This document shows, in pieces, positions 10,634 to 20,013 of a stretch of DNA of 64,000 bases. Made by a program: the position numbers and the translations under genes. Source of the DNA: Chitinimonas koreensis (GTDB lineage: Bacteria; Pseudomonadota; Gammaproteobacteria; Burkholderiales; Chitinimonadaceae); assembly GCF_014353015.1 (NCBI RefSeq), contig NZ_CP060704.1, positions 62,001 to 126,000 on the forward strand, given 5' to 3'. The notes under the pieces are model-generated. The model ran no database searches. It had not been told where the DNA came from and saw nothing but the letters and a program-made list of their open reading frames with translations. Within the stretch, counting starts at the first letter, position 1; each line of letters starts with the position of its first letter.

Positions 10634-11458
10634 TCAGCCGAGCCGGCCGCCGCTGACCCGTTCGATGCCGGCCAGGTCCTGCCAGCTCTGTACCGCGGCG
10701 AAGCCGGCCGCGGCGAGCAGCGCGCGGCAGTCGGCGGCCTGGTCGTAGCCGTGCTCGAACAGCAGCCAGCCGCCCGGCGCCAGGTGCTCGCCGGCGCCGG
10801 CCACGATGCGGCGCAGGTGGGCCAGGCCGTCGGCCTCGTCGGTCAGCGCGCCGCGCGGCTCGAAGCGCAGGTCGCCCTGTTCGAGATGGACGTCGCCAGC
10901 GGCGATGTAGGGCGGGTTGGAGACGATCAGCTCGAAGCGCTCGCCGGCCACCGCCGAATACCAGTCGCTCGCCAGCAGGCGAACGGCGGCGCCGTGGCGC
11001 GCGGCGTTGCGGCCGGCCACTGCCAGCGCGGCCTCGGAGCGGTCGACCGCGGTCATGGCCAGCAGCGGGCGGTGCCTGGCCAGCGCCACCGCGATCGCGC
11101 CCGAGCCGGTGCCGAGATCGAGCGCGCGGCACGGCGCGTCGGCCGGCAGCCGTTCGAGCGCCAGTTCGACCAGCAGCTCGGTTTCCGGCCGCGGGATCAG
11201 CACGTTGGCGTCGACCTCGAATTCGAGGCTGAAGAATTCGCGCGAGCCGAGCAGGTAGGCGACCGGCTCGCCGGCCACGCGGCGCTGCGCCAGGTCCTGG
11301 AAGCGCGCGGCCGGCGCGTCGTCGAGCGCGGTCTCGGGCCAGGCGGCCTGGCGGGTGCGGTCGAGGCCGCTGACGTGCTCGAGCAGCATGCGCGCCTCGA
11401 GCACCGGCAGGCCCAGCCCGCGCGCCCAGGCCAGCAGCTGCTGGACGGTGGCCGCCAT
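10634..11458 (-). CDS. prmC: peptide chain release factor N5-glutamine methyltransferase
   Basis: A 274-residue enzyme that methylates the GGQ glutamine of RF1/RF2. The N-terminal helical domain is followed by the RRVAGEPVAYLLGSREFFSL block, SAM motif RALDLGTGSGAIAVALA and the catalytic NPPYI. The ATG at 11458 shares its A with the TGA of the upstream EAL gene (TGATG), an arrangement that implies coupled translation. prfA, its usual neighbour, is not adjacent here. Confidence 0.95.
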   Translation of the reverse strand: MAATVQQLLAWARGLGLPVLEARMLLEHVSGLDRTRQAAWPETALDDAPAARFQDLAQRRVAGEPVAYLLGSREFFSLEFEVDANVLIPRPETELLVELALERLPADAPCRALDLGTGSGAIAVALARHRPLLAMTAVDRSEAALAVAGRNAARHGAAVRLLASDWYSAVAGERFELIVSNPPYIAAGDVHLEQGDLRFEPRGALTDEADGLAHLRRIVAGAGEHLAPGGWLLFEHGYDQAADCRALLAAAGFAAVQSWQDLAGIERVSGGRLG

Positions 11459-12192
11459 CAGAACGCCTGCCAGGCCGGCCGGGCCGCCAGCGAGACCGAC
11501 TTGAACTGGCGGCGGTAGAGGAAGCCCTGCACGCAGTCGACTTCGAGCGTGCGCGCCAGCGCCAGGTCTTCCTCGCGCTCGATGCCCTCGAGGATCACGC
11601 GGCAACTGCATTCGTGGGCGAAGCCGATCAGGTGGCGCAGCGCGGCGCGGCCCTTGACGTCGCGTGCGCGGGCCAGCCAGGAGCGGTCGAACTTGAACCA
11701 GTCGACCGTCATCATCACGTCGAGCGACACCATGGAATTGGGCGCGCCGATGTCGTCGAGCGCCAGCCGCACGCCGCGCGCGGTGAAGGCCTGCGCCAGC
11801 AGCTGCGACAGGTGGGCGTCGGAGACGTCGGAATTCTCGATGATCTCGACCACCAGGTCCGGGTGGCTGCCGAGCAGCTCCAGCAGCGGATCCTCGGCCT
11901 CGCCGACGGTCACGCCGTAGGCATCGGGATCGAGGTTGACGAACAGCGGGCCGGCCGGCGCATAGGCAAGTTGCAGCCGCTTCATGTCGTACTCGACCTG
12001 GTAGAGGCTCAAGGGGCTGGCGTGCAGCGCGTCGAAGATCGGCTTGGGCGCCAGCGGCTGGCCGTCGGCGGTGTAGAAGCGCGCCAGCGCCTCGTGGCCG
12101 ATGGCCTGGCCGCTGGCGAGCTCGATGATGGGCTGGTATTCGACGCCGTAGCGCTGATGGCGCAGCAGGTCGAGCAGCAGGGCGGCCGGCAC
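11458..12192 (-). CDS. stand-alone EAL-domain protein, probable c-di-GMP phosphodiesterase; N-terminus uncertain
   Basis: A 244-residue EAL domain with no other domain. The catalytic set looks complete: EALAR, the Asn of FVNLDPDAYG, the Glu of VVEIIENSD, the DD of LALDDIGAPNS, the Lys of WFKFDRSW, the Glu of LEGIERE and the Gln of DCVQGFLY. The only start in this frame is a GTG at 12192 without a ribosome binding site. An ATG at 12239 (MFSPISDRSVHAAPA) would join the frame if one base were added near 12200, giving about 260 residues. It heads the EAL-prmC-ogt operon. Confidence 0.85.
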   Translation of the reverse strand: MPAALLLDLLRHQRYGVEYQPIIELASGQAIGHEALARFYTADGQPLAPKPIFDALHASPLSLYQVEYDMKRLQLAYAPAGPLFVNLDPDAYGVTVGEAEDPLLELLGSHPDLVVEIIENSDVSDAHLSQLLAQAFTARGVRLALDDIGAPNSMVSLDVMMTVDWFKFDRSWLARARDVKGRAALRHLIGFAHECSCRVILEGIEREEDLALARTLEVDCVQGFLYRRQFKSVSLAARPAWQAF

Positions 12193-12333
12193 GCGGCTGG
12201 GGCGGCGTGCACCGAGCGGTCGGAGATCGGGGAGAACATGGTAGGAATATTACACGATGGCCTTCGGCCGCCGGACGCGATCGGTGGCCGGATGCGGCAA
12301 CGCCGCGAGTATCCACCGCAGCTCGATGCAGAT

Positions 12334-12430
12334 GCGACGAGCGTCAGCGAGGCTCCCTCTGGCCCAACCCGCGAAGTCTGAGACTTCGTGGGGGCCTGGT
12401 GGCGGCGAGGGCGGGGGAGTCGGGATGGGA
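12334..12430 (+). repeat. K-family composite repeat, copy 3 (long form with nested hairpin)
   Basis: Contains gagcgtcagcgaggctccc, then an extra nested palindrome (cgcgaagtctgagacttcg), then ggcggcgagggcgggggagt and cgggatgg. The terminal hairpin is degenerate here. It lies between the 3' end of mgtE and the start of the EAL gene. The 12193-12498 gap holds nothing else I can identify. Confidence 0.75.
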
Positions 12431-12498
12431 CAGACTTGCCACGAGGTCGATGACTCACGACCAGGCAATCCCCGGCACCGCAGGTCAATGTCCCACGC

Positions 12499-13938
12499 TC
12501 AGAGCAAGAACACCGTGGCGAGGCCGAGGAAGATGAAGAAGCCCATGCTGTCGGTCGCCGCGGTCAGGAATACCGAGGAGCCGTAGGCCGGGTCGCGGCC
12601 GAGCTTTTCCATGGTCAGCGGCACCACGATGCCGACCAGCGCGGCGATCTGCAGGTTGAGCACCATGGCGGCCGTCATCACGATGCCGAGGTGGGCGTCG
12701 TGGTAGAGCAGCCAGGCGATCACGCCGAGCACGCCGCCCCACACCACGCCGTTGAGCAGCGCGATCGCGTGCTCCTTCAGCACCAGCCGGCGCGCGTTGG
12801 CGCTGTTGACCTGGCCCAGCGCCAGGCCGCGCACCACCAGCGTCACGGTCTGGGTGCCGGTATTGCCGCCGATGCCGGAGACGATCGGCATCAGCGCCGC
12901 CAGCGCGACCAGCTGGGCTATGGTGTGCTCGAAGGCGCCGATCACCCGGCTGGCGATGAAGGCGGTGCCGATGTTCACCGCCAGCCAGGGCCAGCGGTTG
13001 CGCGCCGACTGCCAGACCGAGCTGAACAGGTCTTCGTCTTCCTTCAGGCCGCCCAGGCTCAGCACTTCGGCCTCGCTCTCCTCGCGGATCACGTCGACCA
13101 TCATGTCCACCGTCAGCCGGCCGATCACCTTGTGGGTCGAGTCGACCACCGGCGCCGACACCAGGTCGTAGCGCTCGAAGGCCTGGGCCGCCTCGCTGGC
13201 GTCCTCGTCGGCGCGGAACATCACCACGTCGTGCGACATCACTTCGGCGACTTCGCGCTCGGGATCGCTGACCAGGAGCTTCTTGATGCTGAGCACGCCC
13301 TTGAGGCGCTGGTCGTTGTCGACCACGAACAGCTTGTCGGTATGGTGCGGCAGCTCGTCGAAGCGGCGCAGGTAGCGCAGCACCACCTCGAGCGTGACGT
13401 CGTCGCGGATGCTGACCATGTCGAAGTCCATCAGCGCGCCGACCTGGCCCTCGGCATAGGACAGCGCCGACTGCAGCTCGGCCCGTTCCTCTTCCTCGAG
13501 CGAGCCCATCAGCTCGCTCATCACGTCCTGCGGCAGGTCGGGCGCGAGGTCGGCCAGCTCGTCGGCGTCGAGGTGCTCGGCGGCGGCCAGGATCTCGTCC
13601 CGGTTCATGTCGGCCAGCAGCGTCTCGCGCACCGAGTCCGACACTTCCAGCAGCACCTCGCCCTCGGTCTCGCCGGGCACCAGGCCCCAGACCGTCATGC
13701 GGTCCTCGAGCGGCAACGATTCGAGGATGAAGGCGATGTCGGCCGGGTGCAGCAGGGCCAGCTTGTGCTCGAGCTCGACTAGGTTCTGCTTGTGCACCAG
13801 CGATTCGACCAGCTCGTGGCGCGGCATGTCCTGCTTGTGCACCAGGTTCTCGACCAGCTTGTGCCGCTGCAGGATGCGGACCACCTGCTGCAGGCTGTCC
13901 TGCAGGCTTTCCTTGGGCTTGGGGGCGGGAGCGGTCAT
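12499..13938 (-). CDS. mgtE: magnesium transporter MgtE
   Basis: A 479-residue Mg2+ channel. A helical N domain (to about residue 175, Mg2+ sensing) precedes two CBS motifs (about 180-300) and five C-terminal membrane helices with the pore signature PIVSGIGGNTGTQT. Near the N-terminus a 15-residue block is doubled (RHKLVENLVHKQ then RHELVESLVHKQ), which is usual for this group. The ATG at 13938 has CGAGG upstream; the earlier in-frame codon gives a poor leader. Confidence 0.95.
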   Translation of the reverse strand: MTAPAPKPKESLQDSLQQVVRILQRHKLVENLVHKQDMPRHELVESLVHKQNLVELEHKLALLHPADIAFILESLPLEDRMTVWGLVPGETEGEVLLEVSDSVRETLLADMNRDEILAAAEHLDADELADLAPDLPQDVMSELMGSLEEEERAELQSALSYAEGQVGALMDFDMVSIRDDVTLEVVLRYLRRFDELPHHTDKLFVVDNDQRLKGVLSIKKLLVSDPEREVAEVMSHDVVMFRADEDASEAAQAFERYDLVSAPVVDSTHKVIGRLTVDMMVDVIREESEAEVLSLGGLKEDEDLFSSVWQSARNRWPWLAVNIGTAFIASRVIGAFEHTIAQLVALAALMPIVSGIGGNTGTQTVTLVVRGLALGQVNSANARRLVLKEHAIALLNGVVWGGVLGVIAWLLYHDAHLGIVMTAAMVLNLQIAALVGIVVPLTMEKLGRDPAYGSSVFLTAATDSMGFFIFLGLATVFLL

Positions 13939-14244
13939 GCCGGAACCTCGGTGAGGCGGCGCCCGCACGGGCGCGATCGGGGTGGGGCCGGAAGGCGGCG
14001 CGAGTTTAGCATGCGGCCCTGCTTGAAACTGTGCGCGCCAACCCGATCTAAGCTGGATGTATCCGGGCAGCCGGCATGCGCGGCGCCGGCCGGCAAGCTG
14101 GCGGAAACGCCAGGTCGGAACGTTGGCGGCGGCGCGGCATGTGCATGCAACATAGCGGTCCGATCATCGGCCCGGCGCGTGGGTCGCCGCGGCGAGCACG
14201 ATCTCGATATCGATTAGCAGTAGCCAACCAAAACAGGTAACGCC
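13939..14244. other. divergent intergenic region mgtE / gshA
   Basis: This 306-bp gap separates two divergent genes and must hold both promoters. I see no clear sigma-70 pair, repeat or riboswitch. The last 45 bases before gshA are less GC-rich (agcacgatctcgatatcgat), with a small palindrome at atcgatatcgat-like sequence that could lie in the promoter. Confidence 0.4.
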
Positions 14245-15543
14245 ATGAACGTACCCCGCCTTGCCACGGCCCTGACCGGGCCGCTGCTCGACCTCGAGCG
14301 CAAGATCCTGGCCGCCCAGTGCGACATCGAAGCCTGGTTCCGCAGCCAGTGGCTGGATCACGCTCCCCCCTTCTACGGCTCGGTCGATCTGCGCAACTCC
14401 GGCTTCAAGCTGGCGCCGGTCGACATGAACCTGTTTCCGGGCGGCTTCAACAACCTCAATCCCGATTTCACCCCGCTGTGCGTGCAGGCGGTGCAGAGCG
14501 CGCTGGAGAAGGTCTGTCCCGATGCGCGGCGCCTGCTGCTGATCCCCGAGAACCACACCCGCAACCAGTTCTACCTGCAGAACGTGGCCGCGCTGCAGCG
14601 CGTGCTCAAGCTGGCCGGCCTCAACGTGCGGCTCGGCTCGCTCAATCCCGAGATCACCGCGCCGACCGCCTTCGCGCTGCCCAACGGCACCTCGCTGACG
14701 CTCGAGCCGCTCAAGCGCACCGGCCGCCGCGTCGGCCTCGACGGCTTCGACCCCTGCGTGGTGCTGCTCAACAACGACCTGTCGGCCGGCGTGCCGCCGA
14801 TCCTCGAAGGCATCGACCAGAACCTGCTGCCGCCGCTGCACGTGGGCTGGCACCGCCGCCGCAAGACCAACCACTTCGGCCAGTACGACGTGGTCGCGGC
14901 CGAGTTCGCCGACCTGCTGGCGATCGACCCGTGGTACATCAACCCCTACTTCGGCCAGGTCGACCGGCTCGACTTCCAGACCCGCGAGGGCGAGGAGCGG
15001 CTGGCCGCCGAGGTCGAGCGCATCCTGGCGCTGACAGCGGCCAAGTACCGCGAGCTCGGCATCGACGCCGCGCCCTACGCCATCGTCAAGGCCGACGCCG
15101 GCACCTACGGCATGGGCGTGATGAGCGTGAAGTCGCCCGACGACGTGCTGGGCCTCAACCGCAAGCAGCGCAACAAGATGGCGGTGGTGAAGGAAGGCCT
15201 GGAAGTCAGCGACGTGATCGTGCAGGAAGGCGTGCCGACCTTCGAGACGCTGGGCGAGGCGGTGGCCGAGCCGGTGGTCTACATGATGGACCGCTACGTG
15301 GTCGGCGGCTTCTACCGCGTCCACACCGGCCGCGGCGCCGACGAGAACCTCAACGCGCCCGGCATGCACTTCGAGCCGCTGTACTTCGACACCCCGCTGT
15401 CGACGCCCGATTGCGACGGCAGCCCGGACTGCGCGCCGAACCGCTTCTATGCCTACGGCGTGGTGGCGCGGCTGGCGCTCCTGGCCGCCTCGCGCGAGAT
15501 CGAGGCGACCGAGCCGCAGTACGACGCCGCGCTGGCGGTCTGA
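14245..15543 (+). CDS. gshA: glutamate--cysteine ligase (PF08886 type)
   Basis: A 432-residue protein for the first step of glutathione synthesis. It belongs to the GshA family found in many beta- and gammaproteobacteria, unrelated in sequence to E. coli GshA. The signature blocks are YGSVDLRNSGFKLAPVDMNL near the N-terminus, FPGGFNNLNPDF, and the ATP-grasp-like KADAGTYGMGVMSVKSPDD. The ATG at 14245 follows an AGGT site. It forms a likely operon with DUF4399 and gshB. Confidence 0.93.
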   Translation: MNVPRLATALTGPLLDLERKILAAQCDIEAWFRSQWLDHAPPFYGSVDLRNSGFKLAPVDMNLFPGGFNNLNPDFTPLCVQAVQSALEKVCPDARRLLLIPENHTRNQFYLQNVAALQRVLKLAGLNVRLGSLNPEITAPTAFALPNGTSLTLEPLKRTGRRVGLDGFDPCVVLLNNDLSAGVPPILEGIDQNLLPPLHVGWHRRRKTNHFGQYDVVAAEFADLLAIDPWYINPYFGQVDRLDFQTREGEERLAAEVERILALTAAKYRELGIDAAPYAIVKADAGTYGMGVMSVKSPDDVLGLNRKQRNKMAVVKEGLEVSDVIVQEGVPTFETLGEAVAEPVVYMMDRYVVGGFYRVHTGRGADENLNAPGMHFEPLYFDTPLSTPDCDGSPDCAPNRFYAYGVVARLALLAASREIEATEPQYDAALAV

Positions 15544-15571
15544 CCCGCCGCCCCATCGACAGGAGCCCGCC

Positions 15572-16051
15572 ATGCCCTCTCCCCGCCTCGTCTTCGCCGC
15601 GCTGCTGGCCGCGGCCTCGTTCGTCCAGGCTACCCCGGCGCCCGGCGACGGCGCGCCGGCCAATGCGCGCGTCCATTTCATCGGCATCAAGGACGGCGAC
15701 GTGCTGCCGCCGACCGTCACGCTGCGCTTCGGCGTCGAGGGCATGAAGGTGCGCAGCGCGGCCGAGGATCCGTTCGACCGCAGCAGCGGCCACCACCACC
15801 TGCTGATCGACCTGCCGGCCGTGCCCAAGGGCCAGGTGATCCCGTTTGACGAGCGCCACGTCCACTACGGCAAGGGCCAGACCGAGGCCACCGTCACGCT
15901 GGCGCCCGGCCCGCACACGCTGACGCTGCAGTTCGCCGACGGCGCGCACGGCTCCTACGGCCCGCAGCTGTCGGCCAGCGTGCGAGTGACGGTGGAGGCG
16001 GCCAAGCCGGCCGAGACCGACAAGAAACCGGCCAAGGCCGGCGCCAAGTAG
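15572..16051 (+). CDS. secreted DUF4399-domain protein
   Basis: A 159-residue exported protein. The signal peptide is MPSPRLVFAALLAAASFVQA. The DUF4399 core reads VHFIGIKDGDVLPPTVTLRF ... SGHHHLLIDLPAVPKGQVIP ... GPHTLTLQFADGAHGSYGP. The HHH cluster and conserved acidic residues suggest metal or ligand binding, but no function is established. AGGAG precedes the ATG at 15572. It sits between gshA and gshB, 28 bp after gshA. The tail is lysine-rich and probably disordered. Confidence 0.85.
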   Translation: MPSPRLVFAALLAAASFVQATPAPGDGAPANARVHFIGIKDGDVLPPTVTLRFGVEGMKVRSAAEDPFDRSSGHHHLLIDLPAVPKGQVIPFDERHVHYGKGQTEATVTLAPGPHTLTLQFADGAHGSYGPQLSASVRVTVEAAKPAETDKKPAKAGAK

Positions 16052-16158
16052 CACGGCGGGGCCGCGCCGGCCCCGCTTCAATCCGTCGGCGGGCTCCGCC
16101 GGGTCGCGGCCGCGATCCGGCGCCGCCGCCGTGCCGACCGATCCACCGGGAATCCACC

Positions 16159-17109
16159 ATGCGCATCGCCTTCTTCGCCGACCCGCTCGACCGGTTCAAG
16201 ACCTACAAGGACAGCACCTACGCCATGATGCGCGAGGCCGCCCGCCGCGGCCACGCGATCCACGCCTTCGAGCAGCGCCACCTGAGGGTGAGCGAGGGCC
16301 GCGTGCTGGCCGACGCGCGCCGCATCGCGCTGACCGGCGACGCCCACGACTGGTACCGCGCCGAGCCGGCCGAGGCCACGGCGCTGGCCGACTTCGACGC
16401 GGTCGTCATGCGCAAGGATCCGCCGTTCGACAGCGAATACCTGTACGCCACCCACCTGCTCGAGCACGCCGAGCGCCAGGGCGCGCGGGTGTTCAACCGG
16501 CCGCAGGCGCTGCGCGACTACAACGAGAAGCTGGCGATCCTGCGCTTCGCCGACTACACCACGCCGACGCTGGTCAGCAGCCAGCCGGCCGACATCCGCG
16601 CCTTCCTGGCCGAGCAGCGCGACGTGATCCTCAAGCCGCTCGACGGCATGGGCGGCATGGGCATCTTCCGGCTCAAGCCCGACGATCCCAACCTCGGTTC
16701 GATCCTCGAGAGCCAGACCCGCGACGGCACCGTCACGCTGATGGCGCAGCGCTACCTGCCCGAGATCCTCGACGGCGACAAGCGCGTGCTGGTGATCGGC
16801 GGCAAGCCGGTCGACTGGTGCCTGGCGCGCATCCCGATGGCCGGCGAGACCCGCGGCAACCTGGCCGCCGGCGGCACCGGCGTGGCGCGGCCGCTGAGCG
16901 CGCGCGACCGCGAGATCGCCGAGGCGCTCGGCCCGACCTTCGTGCGCGACGGCCTCTTGCTGGTCGGGCTCGACGTGATCGGCGACTGCCTGACCGAGGT
17001 CAACGTCACCAGCCCGACCTGCTTCCAGGAGATCAGCGCGCAGTCGGGCATCGACGTCGCGGCGCTGTTCGTCGATGCGCTCGAGGCGGCGGTCGGGGCG
17101 GCGGCCTGA
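16159..17109 (+). CDS. gshB: glutathione synthetase
   Basis: A 316-residue ATP-grasp ligase that adds glycine to gamma-glutamylcysteine. The N-terminal domain starts MRIAFFADPLDRFKTYKDST, and VVMRKDPPFDSEYLYATHLL is characteristic. The glycine-rich ATP loop is LKPLDGMGGMGIFRL, and the C-terminal metal and substrate site is DVIGDCLTEVNVTSPTCFQE. Full family length, third gene of the gshA-DUF4399-gshB group. Confidence 0.96.
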   Translation: MRIAFFADPLDRFKTYKDSTYAMMREAARRGHAIHAFEQRHLRVSEGRVLADARRIALTGDAHDWYRAEPAEATALADFDAVVMRKDPPFDSEYLYATHLLEHAERQGARVFNRPQALRDYNEKLAILRFADYTTPTLVSSQPADIRAFLAEQRDVILKPLDGMGGMGIFRLKPDDPNLGSILESQTRDGTVTLMAQRYLPEILDGDKRVLVIGGKPVDWCLARIPMAGETRGNLAAGGTGVARPLSARDREIAEALGPTFVRDGLLLVGLDVIGDCLTEVNVTSPTCFQEISAQSGIDVAALFVDALEAAVGAAA

Positions 17110-17365
17110 GTCCGGCGTCGCTGCGGTGGCCTTGGACTGCCGGGCGTTGCTCCGCCTGTCCGGCCGCCGCCGCGCTGGATCGGCAGGCGATGTCCGGCTG
17201 AGCGGCCGTGCGGTGGGCACAAGCGCTTTGGTCCGAACCGGCCGGTTTCTGCCGCCGCCGCGGAATTTCGCCCGCCGGAGCCGGTCGGACGAATTTACCG
17301 CATCGCAGCAGACGGGCGCGCGGCGCTGCTAGAATCGGCTCCAACGCGTTTCCCTGAGTCTCGAC

Positions 17366-17782
17366 ATGGTTGGAATCCTGCTGGTCACGCACTACGGCCT
17401 CGGCGAAAGCCTGGCCGAATGCGCCGCTCACGTGCTCGGCCGAGCGCTGCCGCAATTGCGCTACCTGCCCGTCTACCGTACCGACGATCCCGACGTGGTG
17501 CTGGAGCGGGCCCGCACGCTGGTGCGCGAGATCGACACCGGCCGCGGCGTGCTGGTGCTGTCGGACATCTACGGCGGGACGCCGTCCAACGTCGCCTACC
17601 GGCTGATCCAGCCGGGCCGCGTCGAAGCGGTGGCCGGGGTCAACCTGCCGATGCTGGTGCGCTCGCTCAACTACGGCCACGAGCCGCTGGACGTGGTGGT
17701 GAGCAAGGCCGTCACCGGCGGGCTCGAGGGCGTGATGTACATGCTGCCGCCGACCACCCGCCAAGGGCCCGGCCAAGAATAG
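17366..17782 (+). CDS. PTS EIIA component, mannose (EIIA-Man/ManX) family
   Basis: A 138-residue cytoplasmic phosphocarrier. His9 in GILLVTHYGLGES is the predicted phosphorylation site, and VLVLSDIYGGTPSNVAYRL is the family signature. HPr and EI follow at once, but no EIIB/C permease is visible. In betaproteobacteria this EIIA-HPr-EI set usually works in regulation rather than sugar uptake. A TAGAAT box lies at 17330-17335, a possible -10. Confidence 0.92.
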   Translation: MVGILLVTHYGLGESLAECAAHVLGRALPQLRYLPVYRTDDPDVVLERARTLVREIDTGRGVLVLSDIYGGTPSNVAYRLIQPGRVEAVAGVNLPMLVRSLNYGHEPLDVVVSKAVTGGLEGVMYMLPPTTRQGPGQE

Positions 17783-17800
17783 AAGACCACCGAGAACACC

Positions 17801-18070
17801 ATGGCGCAGAAAGAAGTCGAAATCATCAACAAGCTGGGCCTGCATGCGCGGGCCTCGAGCAAGCTGACGCAACTGGCCAGCCGCTTCAAATGCGAAGTCT
17901 GGCTCGCCCGCAACGGCAAACGGGTCAACGCCAAGAGCATCATGGGGGTGATGATGCTGGCGGCCGCGCGCGGCAGCCGCGTGACCATCGAAACCATCGG
18001 CGAGGACGAGGAGGCCGCGATGGCGGCCCTGACCGAGCTGATCGCCAACCGCTTCGACGAATCGGAATAG
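17801..18070 (+). CDS. ptsH: PTS phosphocarrier protein HPr
   Basis: An 89-residue HPr. His15 in NKLGLHARASSKL accepts phosphate from EI. Ser46 in NAKSIMGVMMLAA is the regulatory serine position, the target of an HPr kinase if one exists elsewhere. It lies 18 bp after EIIA and 31 bp before ptsI. Confidence 0.96.
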   Translation: MAQKEVEIINKLGLHARASSKLTQLASRFKCEVWLARNGKRVNAKSIMGVMMLAAARGSRVTIETIGEDEEAAMAALTELIANRFDESE

Positions 18071-18101
18071 ACGCCTCGTCGCGCGCAAGGTCGGAGGAGC
18101 C

Positions 18102-19835
18102 ATGACCATCACCCTGCACGGCATCGGCATCGGCGGCGGCATCGCCATCGGGCGCGCGCACCTGGTGAGCCATACCGATCTCGAGGTCGCCCACTACGAG
18201 ATCACCCAGGCCGAGGTGGCCGGCGAGATCGCCCGCTTCGACCAGGCGGTGCGCGCCACCCGCAAGGAACTCGAGCAGCTGTGGGGGAGCATCCCGGAGA
18301 ACGCGCCGACCGAGCTCGGCGCCTTCCTCAGCCTGCACGTGATGCTGCTCAACGACCACACCATCAGCCGCGAGCCGCGCGACATCATCGTCGAGCGCCG
18401 CTGCAACGCCGAATGGGCGCTCAAGCTGCAGCAGGATCGCCTGCTCGAGCAGTTCGACGTGATCGAGGAGGAATACCTGCGCGAGCGGCGCAACGACGTG
18501 ATCCAGGTGGTCGACCGGCTGTTCAAGGCGCTCGACGGCCACGACGGCGAGCACTACGTGCCGCCCGAGGACAGCAAGGAGCGCGTGCTGATCGCGCACG
18601 ACCTGAGCCCGGCCGACATGGCGCTGTTCAAGGGCGCTGACTTCGCCGCCTTCCTCACCGACGTCGGCGGGCCGACCTCGCATACCGCGATCCTGGCGCG
18701 CAGCCTCGACATTCCCTCGGTCCTAGCGCTGCACCATGCGCGCCAGCTGATCCGCGAGGACGAGACCATCATCGTCGACGGCACCGCCGGCGTCGCCATC
18801 ATCGACCCGAGCGAGACCATCCTCGCCGAGTACCGCAAGCGCCAGACCGGCCTCGCGGCCGAGCGCAAGAAGCTGCAGAGCATCAAGCGCACCGCCGCCG
18901 CCACCCGCGATGGCGTCGCAATCGAGCTGCACGCCAATATCGAGACGCCCGGCGACGTGGCCCAGGCGCTGGGCAACGGCGCCACCGGGGTCGGCCTCTA
19001 CCGTTCCGAATTCCTGTTCCTCGGCCGCGACGACCTGCCCGACGAGGAAGAGCAGTACCGCGCCTACCGGTCGGTGCTCGAAGGCATGAAGGGCGCGCCG
19101 GTCACCATCCGCACGGTCGACCTGGGCCGCGACAAGATGCCCAAGTGGGCCGACGAGGAGGCCGTCTCGGCGCCCAACCCGGCGCTGGGCCTGACCGGCG
19201 TGCGGCTGTGCCTGGCCGAGCCGCAGCTGTTCCGCACCCAGCTGCGTGCGCTGCTGCGTGCCGGCCGCCACGGCAAGCTCAAGCTGCTGGTGCCGATGCT
19301 GGCGAGCCTGGCCGAGGTCAAGCAGGTGCGGCTCCACGTGGAACAGGCGCGCGAGGAACTGCGCGAGGACGGCATCGAGTTCGCCGACGACGTCGAGGTC
19401 GGCGGCATGATCGAGGTGCCCGGCGCCGCGCTGACGGTCAGCCACCTGCTCGGCAAGCTCGATTTCGTCTCGATCGGCACCAACGACCTGATCCAGTACA
19501 CGCTGGCGGTCGATCGCGGCGACGACGCGGTCAGCCACCTGTACGACCCCTTCCACCCGGCCGTGCTGCACCTGATCGGCCACGTGATCCGCACGGCCGA
19601 CCGCGCCGGCGTGCCGGTGTCGGTCTGCGGCGAGATGGCCGGCGACGCGCGCATGACGCGGCTGTTGCTGGCGCTGGGCTTGCGCCGCTTCTCGATGCAC
19701 CCGGCGCAGCTGCTCAACGTCAAGCAGATCGTGCTCAAGAGCGACCTGAGCAAGCTGGCGCCGCTGGCGCGCGAGATCGAGCAGGCGCCGGACGCCGACC
19801 GCGTGCGCGAGATCCTGGCCAGCCTCGACGGCTAG
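18102..19835 (+). CDS. ptsI: phosphoenolpyruvate--protein phosphotransferase (PTS enzyme I)
   Basis: A 577-residue EI. The N-terminal HPr-binding and phosphohistidine domain has GGPTSHTAILARSLDIPSV with the active histidine. The C-terminal PEP-binding barrel has GVGLYRSEFLFL, PVTIRTVDLGRDKMP, SIGTNDLIQYTLAVDRGDD and VSVCGEMAGD. It takes phosphate from PEP and gives it to HPr. GGAGG precedes the ATG. Confidence 0.97.
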   Translation: MTITLHGIGIGGGIAIGRAHLVSHTDLEVAHYEITQAEVAGEIARFDQAVRATRKELEQLWGSIPENAPTELGAFLSLHVMLLNDHTISREPRDIIVERRCNAEWALKLQQDRLLEQFDVIEEEYLRERRNDVIQVVDRLFKALDGHDGEHYVPPEDSKERVLIAHDLSPADMALFKGADFAAFLTDVGGPTSHTAILARSLDIPSVLALHHARQLIREDETIIVDGTAGVAIIDPSETILAEYRKRQTGLAAERKKLQSIKRTAAATRDGVAIELHANIETPGDVAQALGNGATGVGLYRSEFLFLGRDDLPDEEEQYRAYRSVLEGMKGAPVTIRTVDLGRDKMPKWADEEAVSAPNPALGLTGVRLCLAEPQLFRTQLRALLRAGRHGKLKLLVPMLASLAEVKQVRLHVEQAREELREDGIEFADDVEVGGMIEVPGAALTVSHLLGKLDFVSIGTNDLIQYTLAVDRGDDAVSHLYDPFHPAVLHLIGHVIRTADRAGVPVSVCGEMAGDARMTRLLLALGLRRFSMHPAQLLNVKQIVLKSDLSKLAPLAREIEQAPDADRVREILASLDG

Positions 19836-19885
19836 GTTCGCGCCGATGCACACCTAGGTTTCCGGCCCGGCGCCGATCGTCTAGC

Positions 19886-19953
19886 GTAGGAGCGGCTGCA
19901 GCCGCGAATGGCCGTCGATCATCGGCCCCATTCGCGGCTGCAGCCGCTCCTAC
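19886..19953. repeat. REP pair, GCGGCT family (B)
   Basis: GTAGGAGCGGCTGCAGCCGC and its complement GCGGCTGCAGCCGCTCCTAC bracket a short spacer. It lies 50 bp after ptsI and before the glycosyltransferase gene. Confidence 0.85.
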
Positions 19954-20013
19954 GCTGCTTTCCAATCCAGCTTCGGCGACGACCGCAACTCGCCGGCCAC
20001 CTCTGCCAATCCC

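Noticed and set aside
13800..13900. Internal duplication in the mgtE N-terminus as a possible assembly error
   Set aside because: The doubled LVxxLVHKQ block is usual in MgtE proteins of this group.
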